Positions 21,801-29,427 of a stretch of DNA of 64,000 bases are shown here, one piece after another. Each line of letters begins with the position of its first letter. Position 1 is the first letter of the stretch. The notes beneath the pieces are model-generated. The model saw only the letters and a program-made list of their open reading frames with translations, did not search any database and was not told the DNA's origin. The stretch is from Mayamaea pseudoterrestris (Eukaryota; Bacillariophyta; Bacillariophyceae; Sellaphorales; Sellaphoraceae). The position numbers were made by a program, and so were the translations under genes. The stretch is from the NCBI GenBank assembly GCA_027923505.1, contig BROI01000001.1, positions 89,501 to 153,500 of the forward strand, in the 5' to 3' direction.

Positions 21801-24360
21801 GATGGAGCTGGTGTTCCGATTGGCGACTGGTCCCCTCCACTTGTTGGAGCTGGCGTTCCAGTAGTTTGAAGACCTCCAGTTGATGGAGTGGGCGTTCCGA
21901 TTGACGACTGGTCCCCTTCACTTGTCGGTGCTAGAGTGCCAGTCTTTTGTAGACCTCCAGTTGATGGAGCTGGGGTAGCCGTGTTTTGATCATTCCTGCT
22001 TGAAGGACCTGGAGTGCTGCGCATTACCTGATCACCGTTTCCAGATGGAGATGGTGTTGGCATAACAAACACACTTTCGCATGCACAAGCTGCCTTGGTG
22101 GTAAATTTACAAGCCTTCTTTCTCTCTTGGAAATGCTGGTCGCGGCACAACGCATTCGACGCTGAATCTGACGCCGAAAAAGTCTCATCGTAAACGTAAA
22201 TCTCGAGTGCAGCGTATCCACTTTCATCACAGTCAGCTGTAAAGGTCATTTCAGTACTTGGAAGAATGTTTTGCTGGACAACACAACCTGTACTTCCCGC
22301 ATCAGTGAAGACGGCACCAAGTCGCGACAAACTTTTGTCATCAGAAGTCCAAGACTGATTGACGACAAACGAAACTGCAACCTCAGATCGTGAAAGAATT
22401 TTGACGGCTGTTCCATACACTTGACATGAGGAACCAATCTCCATGAAAAGGGGAACATCCTTTCTATCCTTACACTCGAGAGCGCTTGGAGAGCGGACTC
22501 GGGATGGAGCAGCAGTTCTATTCGGCGTCTGCGATCCTTCAGAGGTCGGAGGCGGCGTTCCACCCGGCTGCGATCCTTCAGAGGTCGGAGGCGGTGTTCC
22601 ACCCGGCTGCGATCCTTCAGAGGTCGGAGGCGGCGTTCCACCCGGCTGCGATCCTTCAGAGGTCGGAGGCGGCGTTCCACCCGGCTGCGATCCTTCAGAG
22701 GTCGGAGGCGGCGTTCCACCCGGCTGCGATCCTTCAGAAATTGGAGGCGGCGTTCCACCCGGCTGCGATCCTTCAGAAGTCGGAGGCGGTGTTTTAGTCA
22801 ACTGCGATCCTTCCAAGGTCGGAGGCGGCGTTCCAACCGGCTGCGAGTTTCGAGCAAGAGTCGTGACAGTAGACGCGCAGGCACAAGCTAACGACATACT
22901 GTAGCCACAAGTCGATTTTTGGCTTCCACCAAATCTATGCTTCGAGCAAGCGTCAGGAACCACAGCAGAGTCCTCTTGAAGAGTCCACCCAGTGTACGAA
23001 ACATAAAGTTCAATGTCGGCGTAACCGTCGACACATTCTGCTTCGTAGGTAATGGCCTTGTTCTTCTCGACGTGCATGCTGGCCTTGCAGTCATCCTCCC
23101 CGTCTGCAACAGTCACGACTGTCCACCAACTGAGATGGTCTTCAATCTGCCATGTGTTACTGACTGTAAAAGAGACCTTCTTGTCATCGCGCGCCGTGAC
23201 TTCGATGGGAGCGTCGCCGTAAGCACACGAGCTACCGGCAACTAGATCCAGCGTACCGTCCTTTCGATCCGCGCAGGCAGCGGAAAGAGGCAGCTTCAAG
23301 GTCGGCTTCTCGTCGCCAGCTGGAGCTTGCGTTGGGTCAAGGGTTTGAGACGGCATGGACGAGGCACAGAAACGTGGATCAATCATGTGCCCTAAGCAAG
23401 AAGGAGGAGGAGAAGTCAAAAAATGAAAATAAAGCGGAATATGTGAGACAACGGATTCGCGAAATGCATGCAATGTTTCATCGTTACGAATTACGTACCG
23501 TAGCAGTCGTCTCGGGTGGGCATGTCCGTCCTGCAAACGAGATCAAGGTTTCAACAATTCACAATGAGACTGACATTTGACGAGGCGACTCGCTATGCAC
23601 GACTCTCATGAAAATACGTACGCGATGAATCCTTCAGGGTACTCGTTCAAAAACGAAGAAGGAGCCGGCGTAGGGACTTGCGTCATGACTGGACTTGGCG
23701 TCGGCTTGTTCGTGGCCTCGTTGGAGGCAGAACTCGGCGACGGCGCATCGGCCATGATAATAGTATTTTCACTTTCATTTGTATTGTTATTTTCCTGCAG
23801 ACCGCGATCGGCGGCAGCATTATCTAGCTGGCGGCAATCGGGGGCGTCAGGATCTGTAGTAAAGGTGAAGGAAAGATCAAATGCAAGGTGTGAGAGAGGC
23901 GATGAGATAGGGTGATTCATTACTGCTCCGACTTGATGTCAGACGATCGCCTCACGAAAGGTACAGTCGCTCCTTCACCGAAACATTTCAGGACACGTCA
24001 AATGCGACTCTCATTCCAAATAGCGATACAATAATAGCACTTACGTTCCAAGCATAATTTGACGAGTTCCTTCCAATCCAAACCTTGGGCGGATCGAGAT
24101 CCGGCGGTCGGTGGAAACGGATTGGAAGCAACTGGTGGGCACATGCTTCGTTTGGCAGGGTCATTGTAGTCGCAATCGAGACGACCTTCCTTACGGTTTC
24201 GGTTCAAGTTAAGTCCAAAGTGACTAAAGAACGAAAGCGATTTGCGTTCGAAAACGCCAGGAATCGTCTGGAAAAGCGATGACACGGTCTCACTCAGACC
24301 GGCCTCGGAAGCTTGCGCGCAGAGCGCCAAGAGAACTAGAGAGCGTAGGGGGTGCAACAT
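1..24360 (-). CDS. Giant secreted mucin/adhesin-like repeat protein, 3' end beyond window
   Basis: Four exons are read on the minus strand: 24045-24360, 23622-23853, 23499-23530 and 1-23391 (continuing off the edge). Donors are GTAAGT, GTACGT and GTACGT, each acceptor ends in AG, and the phases fit (1, 2, 1). The ATG at 24360 opens a classic signal peptide (MLHPLR, hydrophobic SLVLLALCA, then QASEA). Exon 4 keeps one frame for about 7,797 codons: I checked that codon first bases stay at the same position modulo 3 in five separated non-repeat domains and at the left edge, and I find no in-frame stop. Order from the N-terminus: Cys-containing head, Cys modules 1 and 2 with short Pro repeats, a 14-aa repeat array, a PTxSPT array, a beta-type domain, an SPSx array, Cys module 3 plus jelly-roll 1, SPSx, Cys module 4 plus jelly-roll 2, SPSx. 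Every array unit length is a multiple of three. Ser/Thr/Pro density suggests heavy O-glycosylation and an extended rod at the cell surface or in secreted mucilage (inference). No membrane anchor is seen within the window. Confidence 0.85.
3905..4395 (-). other. Jelly-roll-like module 2 of the giant protein
   Basis: Paralogue of jelly-roll module 1. It includes SYDFEDG, KSFEVPSDAAALSITFDLYE, HAYLDLGSF and GVDNFSITAICAEPSA. Both copies change directly into SPSx repeats after ICAEPSA, which marks the duplication boundary. Confidence 0.6.
4455..4842 (-). other. Cys module 4 of the giant protein
   Basis: A close paralogue of module 3: it begins FDCIPDIVF and contains VTVGISQTWS, CLVSTDY, QTCDTKSNV, AKCVNGMATFTIYVQDG and DFTVPC. 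The pair module 3/jelly-roll 1 and module 4/jelly-roll 2 share order and spacing, so a block of about 1 kb or more was duplicated within the gene. Confidence 0.7.
4860..6080 (-). repeat. SPSx array between the two module pairs
   Basis: About 1.2 kb of SPSASPSx repeats are related to the 672-bp units further left but more divergent. They contain roughly two higher-order copies, one with several deleted steps near 5210-5250. The end near 5930-6070 has irregular PSxx steps. The frame matches modules on both sides. Confidence 0.92.
6085..6540 (-). other. Jelly-roll-like module 1 of the giant protein
   Basis: About 150 aa run from DDFEN through the end of NFSITAICAE. The core motifs KSFVVPMDAAALTVSFDLYE, AYLDLGVF and GIDNFSITAIC resemble a MAM/LamG-like beta-sandwich found in bacterial and stramenopile surface proteins. 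No catalytic residues are evident; a carbohydrate- or protein-binding role is inference. Confidence 0.6.
6585..6966 (-). other. Cys module 3 of the giant protein
   Basis: About 127 aa start YDCIPDIT and include VAVTLSQTWS, CLLATNYVSTVDGQETCDT, VVCVDGKASMTVFVQDG and a closing FVIPC. It is most similar to module 4 (same CIPDI start, LSQTWS/ISQTWS, CDTxxNVxxGE). It is followed directly by jelly-roll module 1. Confidence 0.7.
6990..12000 (-). repeat. SPSx array with 636-bp higher-order unit, eight copies
   Basis: Ser/Pro dipeptide-based repeats (SPSSxPSx) are arranged in a 636-bp unit (212 aa). Equivalent points lie at 7221, 7857, 8493, 9129, 9765, 10401, 11037 and 11673. Copies are almost identical; some share private variants (7221 and 10401 share several), pointing to unequal exchange or block duplication. 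The last copy near 11850 runs into older, irregular SPS sequence beside the beta-type domain. Confidence 0.95.
12000..12535 (-). other. Beta-type extracellular domain in the giant protein
   Basis: This non-repetitive segment of about 175 aa opens KPCEYFNVTFAND and ends SYLGLCIDVTETP. It contains GLPRILDSSASLG, then NPNIGNVLIVQNG, then GVIVFTFSQPIHEVVQIGIL. The LPRIxDS...NxGNVLIVQ pattern resembles a beta-sandwich domain seen in bacterial exported and surface proteins (from memory, not searched). It separates the PT array from the SPSx arrays. Confidence 0.6.
12540..19390 (-). repeat. PTxSPT array with 324/372/384-bp higher-order units
   Basis: Pro/Thr/Ser repeats of PTVSPTGAPTSGPT type are organised into about sixteen higher-order units between 13000 and 18800. 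Units are marked by the recurring phrase QPTVEPGNPTASPVTSTP. Spacing between equivalent points is 324, 372 or 384 bp, all multiples of 12, so length variants arise by gain or loss of whole 4-aa steps. A non-PT island at about 18800-18900 (LEPTIKTVGRTEQFPTGETT) interrupts the array in frame. Edges at 12540-12750 and 19170-19390 are older, irregular PT sequence. Confidence 0.92.
19390..21290 (-). repeat. 42-bp tandem array, unit APTSGGTEAYSGTP, about 45 copies
   Basis: About 45 head-to-tail copies of a 42-bp unit encode APTSGGTEAYSGTP. Copies differ mostly by single substitutions (GCC/GCT, TCC/TCA, occasional missense such as AYRG or AYFG). There are no length changes, so the frame is kept throughout. 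Each unit carries five or six Ser/Thr residues, one Tyr and one acidic residue. Confidence 0.95.
21290..22050 (-). repeat. Alternating 14-aa/13-aa Pro-rich repeats
   Basis: Tandem units alternate between GTPAPTSEGDQSSI (42 bp) and GTPAPSTGGLQTT (39 bp), with variation in both. The array becomes more regular towards 21290, where it passes into the strict 42-bp array. This suggests the 14-aa unit was later amplified alone (inference). Confidence 0.85.
22065..22480 (-). other. Cys module 2 of the giant protein
   Basis: About 138 aa run from CKDRKDVPLF to ACACES. The opening CxDRKD and the closing ACAC match module 1 closely, and the core reads SFVVNQSWT, later ADCDESGYAALEIYVYDETF. It is therefore the nearest relative of module 1, consistent with duplication of a module-plus-linker unit at the N-terminal end. 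Function unknown. Confidence 0.7.
22520..22850 (-). repeat. 39-bp tandem repeat, 13-aa unit GTPPPTSEGSQPG
   Basis: About eight tandem copies of a 39-bp unit encode GTPPPTSEGSQPG or close variants. The unit nearest Cys module 1 is the most diverged (TLEGSQLTK type) and the central copies are nearly identical. The array lies between Cys modules 1 and 2 and is in frame with both. Confidence 0.9.
22862..23290 (-). other. Cys module 1 of the giant protein
   Basis: A non-repetitive segment of about 140 aa begins CADRKDG and ends CACAS. It contains the signature FTVSNTW followed by AECVDGYADIELYVSYTGW. The same order (xVSxTW, then CVDGxAxxxxYVxD, then C...C.Y....C) recurs in modules 2-4, so these are paralogous domains inside one protein. 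The paired cysteines suggest a disulphide-stabilised extracellular fold. I do not recognise a named family. Confidence 0.7.
23392..24044 (-). other. Three introns and two small exons at the 5' end of the giant gene
   Basis: The introns are 23854-24044 (191 nt), 23531-23621 (91 nt) and 23392-23498 (107 nt). They flank exon 2 (232 nt) and a 32-nt micro-exon 3. Acceptors read CTACAG, TTGCAG and GCTTAG on the minus strand. Joining them gives ...KLCLE|HPDAPDCRQLDN... and ...GFIA|TDMPTRDDCYG|HMIDPRF..., and exon 2 already carries short PSPSS/PTPSP stretches. Splice positions are read by eye from consensus and phase, not from transcripts. Confidence 0.7.
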
Positions 24361-26208
24361 AATAGGACAAAGGACACTTCGATTCGATGTTGAGCATTAG
24401 CCGAGGCTAAAACGAACCAGTTGCGGAAGAGTGATGGTCATGGCCGTCCAGCGCCTCGCCGCGCCCCTTCGCGCGCCTCGGGTTGGAGTCATTTTCGAAA
24501 GGCGTGACTGTTGGGTGATCGTACTTGCACGCCGGCCGCGTCAATTACTTAGACGCTGGTTACAGAGGGCAATGGTTTTATTGGAGATTTTCAGCCAATC
24601 AAGATATTGCAAGTTCGTTGGGCCTGGCTTCTCCGAGCGTTCACTATAGAGCTGACTGTACATGACGATCCCGCGCATGGAGAAACGAGTCTTGAAGGCA
24701 TGCCCGTCGTAAATGACCGTGATCAACAGCTCACACGCGTTGATGGCGAGGTTGAACTTGCACTGCAATAGCCCATGTAGTCGCAGCGGTGATCGACCGA
24801 AGCTGCTGCTGCCATGGCGAAGCACGATGTTTGAAACCATGGAAAAGCGTTTGTATGATACGCCAGCCAGTCTACAGATTTAAAAAAAAAATGGACATGC
24901 TGGAGCATACATAACAGCTGGCGACAAGAGTGAAGCAATCGCTGTAATACTAATTCGTACTGTACAGTGCGAGCGTGGGCAAGAAAGACGACGGAGAGCT
25001 GCATGCGCAATGTGCAGTATGCCTTGATCGACAAGCAAGTCTTTCAGTTGCGAAACCTAGACACGGACATTCTGGGCGAATGGAGATGATTCTCTGTTGA
25101 GTCATCAATGTCATGGAATACTTGTATACGGAAAACATAGTAAAGGACGAACGGCGGACGATTTGACGAGGCAGCAGCTAGGAACGATGGATATTTTTTG
25201 AACGTTTCGTGCCAGTGTTGTACCAGGTACCAGGAGCCGAACGAAGAGCAACAAAATTGTCAAAACTGCGTTACAGTACAGTACGTCAGGTTTGGAAACG
25301 CTGACGCATATGTTGCATACAGCAAGCGCCTTTGGTGTTGTTGAGCAGATACTGGCTTGTAAGGCGATCGAGTCGAATAGTTATCAAATGTTGGCGTTCC
25401 AATGTCTGCAATCACTAAACAATCGGCGCAACGTATCTTTGCGCAAAGGTAAGGACGGCCGAGTTTTGCAAAGTGCTTCAAACGCTACCATTCCTTCGAC
25501 CGCCTTGGTTTCAAATTTTGACGAATCGTTTTGCAAAACGACGTTTTCTGCTGTTCCTATCTGGAAATGCGACTGCACTTTTTGACGAGGCGCTAATAAT
25601 TTCTTTGGCCGTACTGTATGCGACAGTATGGAGCCATGGCATGAAAGCGTAAACTTGAAGATGGGGCAAGCGGTCACCGTTGGTGCGCGGTCAGAAATCT
25701 TTGGCAGATTACGCGCAGTGCAGTCAGTTTGGAGCAATGATTAAGAAACTGTCGTGCGAGTGCACCTTGAGCGCATGTTGTCATTAAAATCATGTGCAAT
25801 GGTTCAAATTATGCTATTCAGATGGCGAGAAATTGAGCGCAGGATGCAAGCCGCACTCGGTCATTCGACGCGAAAGCAACACGTGGCTGCAAACTCTGAA
25901 GACGAAAAACGATGGCGTTAAACTAAAAGCGAAGTTATGCAGCTACCGGCGTATGATCTTTGGACGTTGATGAATTTGCTTGTGGAACCTCCACATTGTG
26001 GTGCTGGAGTGTGTGACGAGTTTGACGAACCACTCGACGTTTTTTAATGCAGTTTGACAATCGCAGGTACCACAGATTTTAGCTTCTGCAAGTTGATTCA
26101 GTTCACTCGTCAATATGATGGTCGAGCTACTCAGCGCTAGAGTAATATGTATAACTAAGAGTCTGTGTTATTGTCGCAATTGACTACTTTACAACTGTAG
26201 CAGACCAT

Positions 26209-26545
26209 TGTTGTTGTTGTTTAACTGGCCTCCAGAAGGGCGAGGCTTGAAGATCGTGAGGTATCGACCTCGCTTCAGCGGCCTTCCCCCTTCCTAGGCT
26301 CTGACGCTTATAGTACTTGTTTTATGTCTATCCTAAACTAACTGATCCCACCATCGTTGCAGGCGGGATGAGCCAGGCGCTCGCCTGGTGTTGGTGCAGA
26401 GATCAAATATAGGCCTGGTAGCGATGTAATCAACGGCGTGGTTGCGGCGACTTTGGATTAACTCCTCCATCGGCAACACGCCAGCGATTTCCAATGCGGG
26501 AATCCTTCCAATGTCCGGAGCATGGAGGAACTGAGGTTCCACGAT
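26209..26545 (-). mobile_element. Probable LINE fragment (reverse transcriptase C-terminus and 3' tail)
   Basis: On the minus strand a 69-residue stretch reads ...VDYIATRPIFDLC... followed by R-x-PGSSRLQRWWDQ and a stop at 26333. Phrases of this kind (YIATRPIxDLC ... RxPG ... RWW-Q) are familiar from the C-termini of LINE-type reverse transcriptases in diatoms (recalled, not searched). Downstream of the stop come about 110 nt of untranslated sequence ending in an (AAC)n tail at about 26209-26222. No RT catalytic core is present, so this is a 5'-truncated dead copy. A 13-bp direct repeat at 26196-26208 and 26675-26687 may be the target-site duplication. Confidence 0.45.
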
Positions 26546-27528
26546 TCACTACCGTTACTGAACTATAAATGGTCTCTTTACAACACTGTTGTAGGTATAA
26601 ACATTAAACAAGCGATATACTATAGCGTAAATGGCAGGAATTATGGTTGCTCCTGTTGCCACGAGGAGGACCAGTGTAGCAGACCATATAGTACGAGCTG
26701 TCAGACCGAACGAATTGCTAGCCATGCAAATTAGCTGCCCATGGTACTCGTACTGTAGTTCCCCGTCAATGATCTTGATTAGCCAAGGAAAAAAGGCATC
26801 AAAACTGATAGACAAACTCATACCTCAATGGTCGCCTTCAAGCAACTGTACCCGTCTTTCGTCCCAGGATGGTATCTGACTATACATATACTGTATTACG
26901 TTAGAGACGACTTGGCGCATGCACGTATCGCCCATGATTGTGTCTTCTTTTATTGGTACCGGCGATTCGCGATCGACTGGATCATGACTGGCACTTGACA
27001 GTGTAGACAAGAAAGTTTGACGGAAGCACCCTCCGCACAACCGCTTCGTAGCCAACGAGCAGCATCGCGGCCGACCATCGTTTACTCAAAGTCACGATAA
27101 GGTGTCGTACACAACTTCGCAACCTCGTATGTGCCCCGAAAACCTTTGATTCGGTCGGATGGTACCTGTTCCCGAGCGTCGACATGAGATTGCCGACCGG
27201 AAAGGCTGGACGAAAAACTCGTATTTCTTAGGTAACCTTTTCGAATACCGCGTCTTGCGCGTCGTGAAACGAATACATTGATAGTGAAGAATATCGCCGC
27301 CCGGCAGCGACCGATAGCGCAGAGATTTTGCGCGAAGTGTACCTTGTCCGACATTTTCCGTTAGTTTAACGCCTCGGGCTGCAAAAAGTAGATTGAGATG
27401 GTCAAGGTTCTGTATGCCGATATGCCGCGTCCTCCAGGCAGCTGGATCATCGCCGACTCAAAACATTGAGCGCCATGCCCGATGCGTGTTGCAAGGCAAG
27501 TTAAGCGACAAAGATCTCAAAGAATTTC

Positions 27529-27672
27529 ATGCTGAATATGCTGTCGCGTCATCCAGGTGCAATAATTTCGCCGATTAGAACGTTGAGCGCCATCCCAGAT
27601 ATGCTGAATATGCTGTCGCGTCATCCAGGTGCAATAATTTCGCCAATTTGAACGTTGTGCGCCATCCCAGAC
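27529..27672. repeat. 72-bp tandem duplication with a third diverged copy upstream
   Basis: Two adjacent 72-bp units (27529-27600 and 27601-27672) differ at only a few positions. A third, more divergent relative lies at about 27415-27485 (shared ...GAGCGCCAT-CCCGAT... end). The unit is 24 codons long and open in one frame in the first copy (LSRHPGAIISPIRTLSAIPD) but not in the second, so it may be a degenerate coding repeat or plain satellite. Confidence 0.7.
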
Positions 27673-28782
27673 AGTGTCGCAAACTATTTTCAATACCATT
27701 GCAAGCGAGCACATGTCGGCGTCGATGTTCCCGAGCATATCGGCCATGGGTCTTCCTATGCCACCACATCCTGTCGCTGTTCTGCACGTTTCATTGAGCG
27801 AAAATGAAACAAAATCATTACCAAAAATAAAGCCGTATCAGGTATCATCGTGTCTCTGCTGCTGTAGCAGACCAATCGGTTCGTTCAAAAATGGTTCACA
27901 GCGTCTTGGCAAGTCGCTTGTCCCAATCCCATTTGCATGACTGTACGCCGACTGGCATTACCATGCAATTTCCCTGTCCTATTGTTGATTGCGATGAAGG
28001 GTCGAAGTTTCACAAGATGAAAACTGAACAGAATCGCCCAAGCAGCTTCTATCCTTTTCTCATCGTTAGTCGAGCAAAAGAAAGGTTGACCTGCAGCTCG
28101 TTCACTCTGCTTCCTGCAAACATAGTGAAACGTGTGTTCGAATCGTTGCCGCCGCACCTGCCTCGGCTAGCTTGCCGCAAAAATTACGATGTCTCCGCCA
28201 TGCCTCGAGCTGGTGACAGTCGATGTAGCGCTTGCTTACATTCCGCAAACGTTTCAACATTCGTCGTTTGCAAAGCGCCTTTTGGTGGACAAAAAGTGAG
28301 CGACTCAATGATCAGTTTCCCCAGCGATAAATTATGCCATGATAAAAGCACTTTTCGCAGCTGCTAAGCATCGTGGCAAAACGAACGCTGCCAGACCTGT
28401 GACAATCAGCATTGTAGCATTCCCGGCAGTTGCGAGGCAATGGCGGCACTTAACGAGCTGGCAAAACGCTTCGCGAAGTGGGGTGTAAGGCGAAGACTAA
28501 TTTTTGGAGCACATGACAGCGTGCGACGCTTGCAAGACGGTAAATATACAGTGCGGGCTCTGCGTGCAACGGTGACTGCGCAGCCTCATATCCAAGTTTC
28601 ATTAAGCAGCGAGGCGTCGGCAAGCAAGTGCCAGGGGGCGTAGGGCAGAGTCGATTAGAAGACGCACATGCTGGCGATGGCAAGGCGCGACACGAAACGC
28701 TCCCCCAAAGCAGAATGCTTGTCGACACCGGGCCAACAAAATTAATTTCGGCGATGCCCTGTAGGAGGAACTTGTTGCCAAG

Positions 28783-29427
28783 ATGTTGCTAACTCGATCT
28801 GTTGCGCCAAAGACAGGGCGATATTATGACGTCGAAATGTTGGATGGAACACCGCAAAAGATTCATTATTTATTCGTGGACCATGTTAGCAGAGTTGATG
28901 CAAGTGAGCTCGGCTCATGGGGAAGATATCGCAAAGTTTGGTGCGAGGGATGGAGGTCTCATGCACTTGCGTCAAGTTGTGCTTTTGAAAGGCTTCGTCG
29001 AACATATATATACAGGCGCCGGGCCTCCCACCACTGGCTAATGAATGGGCGCGAGGAACACATCCGAAAATCTGCCAGTCGACTTGTCGCCTCATCAAAC
29101 CTTTTTTCAGAGCATGCCGACGATAATTGGCATGATGATGGCTCCTTGAGCACAGCCGCTATCCGATACCGAGGCATTCGTAACAGTGCTGATACAATAC
29201 TTGACGCCATGGCCGATCGTTTCGTTCCCGAATGTAGGATGCAGTGCGCAAGATCTCGTGAGTGTCCCTGGATTGTGCTAGCTAGACGCGTGAAGCGGCG
29301 AGACTTGGTGTTAAGGAATCGTAAAAAAACCTTTGTCGACAACCGTAAAGCACATGACACACTTTTTAATTCACGCGACAAGCCGATAACTTCCAAAATA
29401 TGTCAGAGCATCAAATTACAGTTGTAG
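28783..29427 (+). CDS. Doubtful hypothetical ORF, 214 aa
   Basis: An ATG-started ORF of 214 codons in the gene-poor interval; by stop-codon statistics it is borderline for chance. The start (TGRYYDVEMLDGTPQKIHY) looks protein-like, but the rest is Arg/Ser-rich with no motif I recognise, and an antisense frame is also open for 145 codons. It could be a decayed gene, an exon or noise. Confidence 0.2.
   Translation: MLLTRSVAPKTGRYYDVEMLDGTPQKIHYLFVDHVSRVDASELGSWGRYRKVWCEGWRSHALASSCAFERLRRTYIYRRRASHHWLMNGREEHIRKSASRLVASSNLFSEHADDNWHDDGSLSTAAIRYRGIRNSADTILDAMADRFVPECRMQCARSRECPWIVLARRVKRRDLVLRNRKKTFVDNRKAHDTLFNSRDKPITSKICQSIKLQL

Noticed and set aside
22520-22850. CRISPR-like regular repeats
   Set aside because: Copies are directly adjacent with no unique spacers, are coding in frame, and the genome is eukaryotic.
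23332-23915. Plus-strand ORFs opposite the 5' exons of the giant gene
   Set aside because: They lie antisense to exons and introns with good splice sites and show no domain.
1-24360. Ice-binding, collagen or silk protein identity for the giant protein
   Set aside because: No Gly-X-Y, no TxT/ice-binding spacing and no poly-Ala; Ser/Pro/Thr stepping fits a mucin-like or cell-wall glycoprotein better.
24541-25034. Two overlapping minus-strand ORFs, one with a hydrophobic start (MQLSVVFLAHA)
   Set aside because: Different frames, no recognisable continuation or splice pair; not enough to call a gene.
26555-26821. 88-codon minus-strand ORF with a hydrophobic helix
   Set aside because: It runs across the putative LINE boundary and has no relatives I recognise; probably chance.
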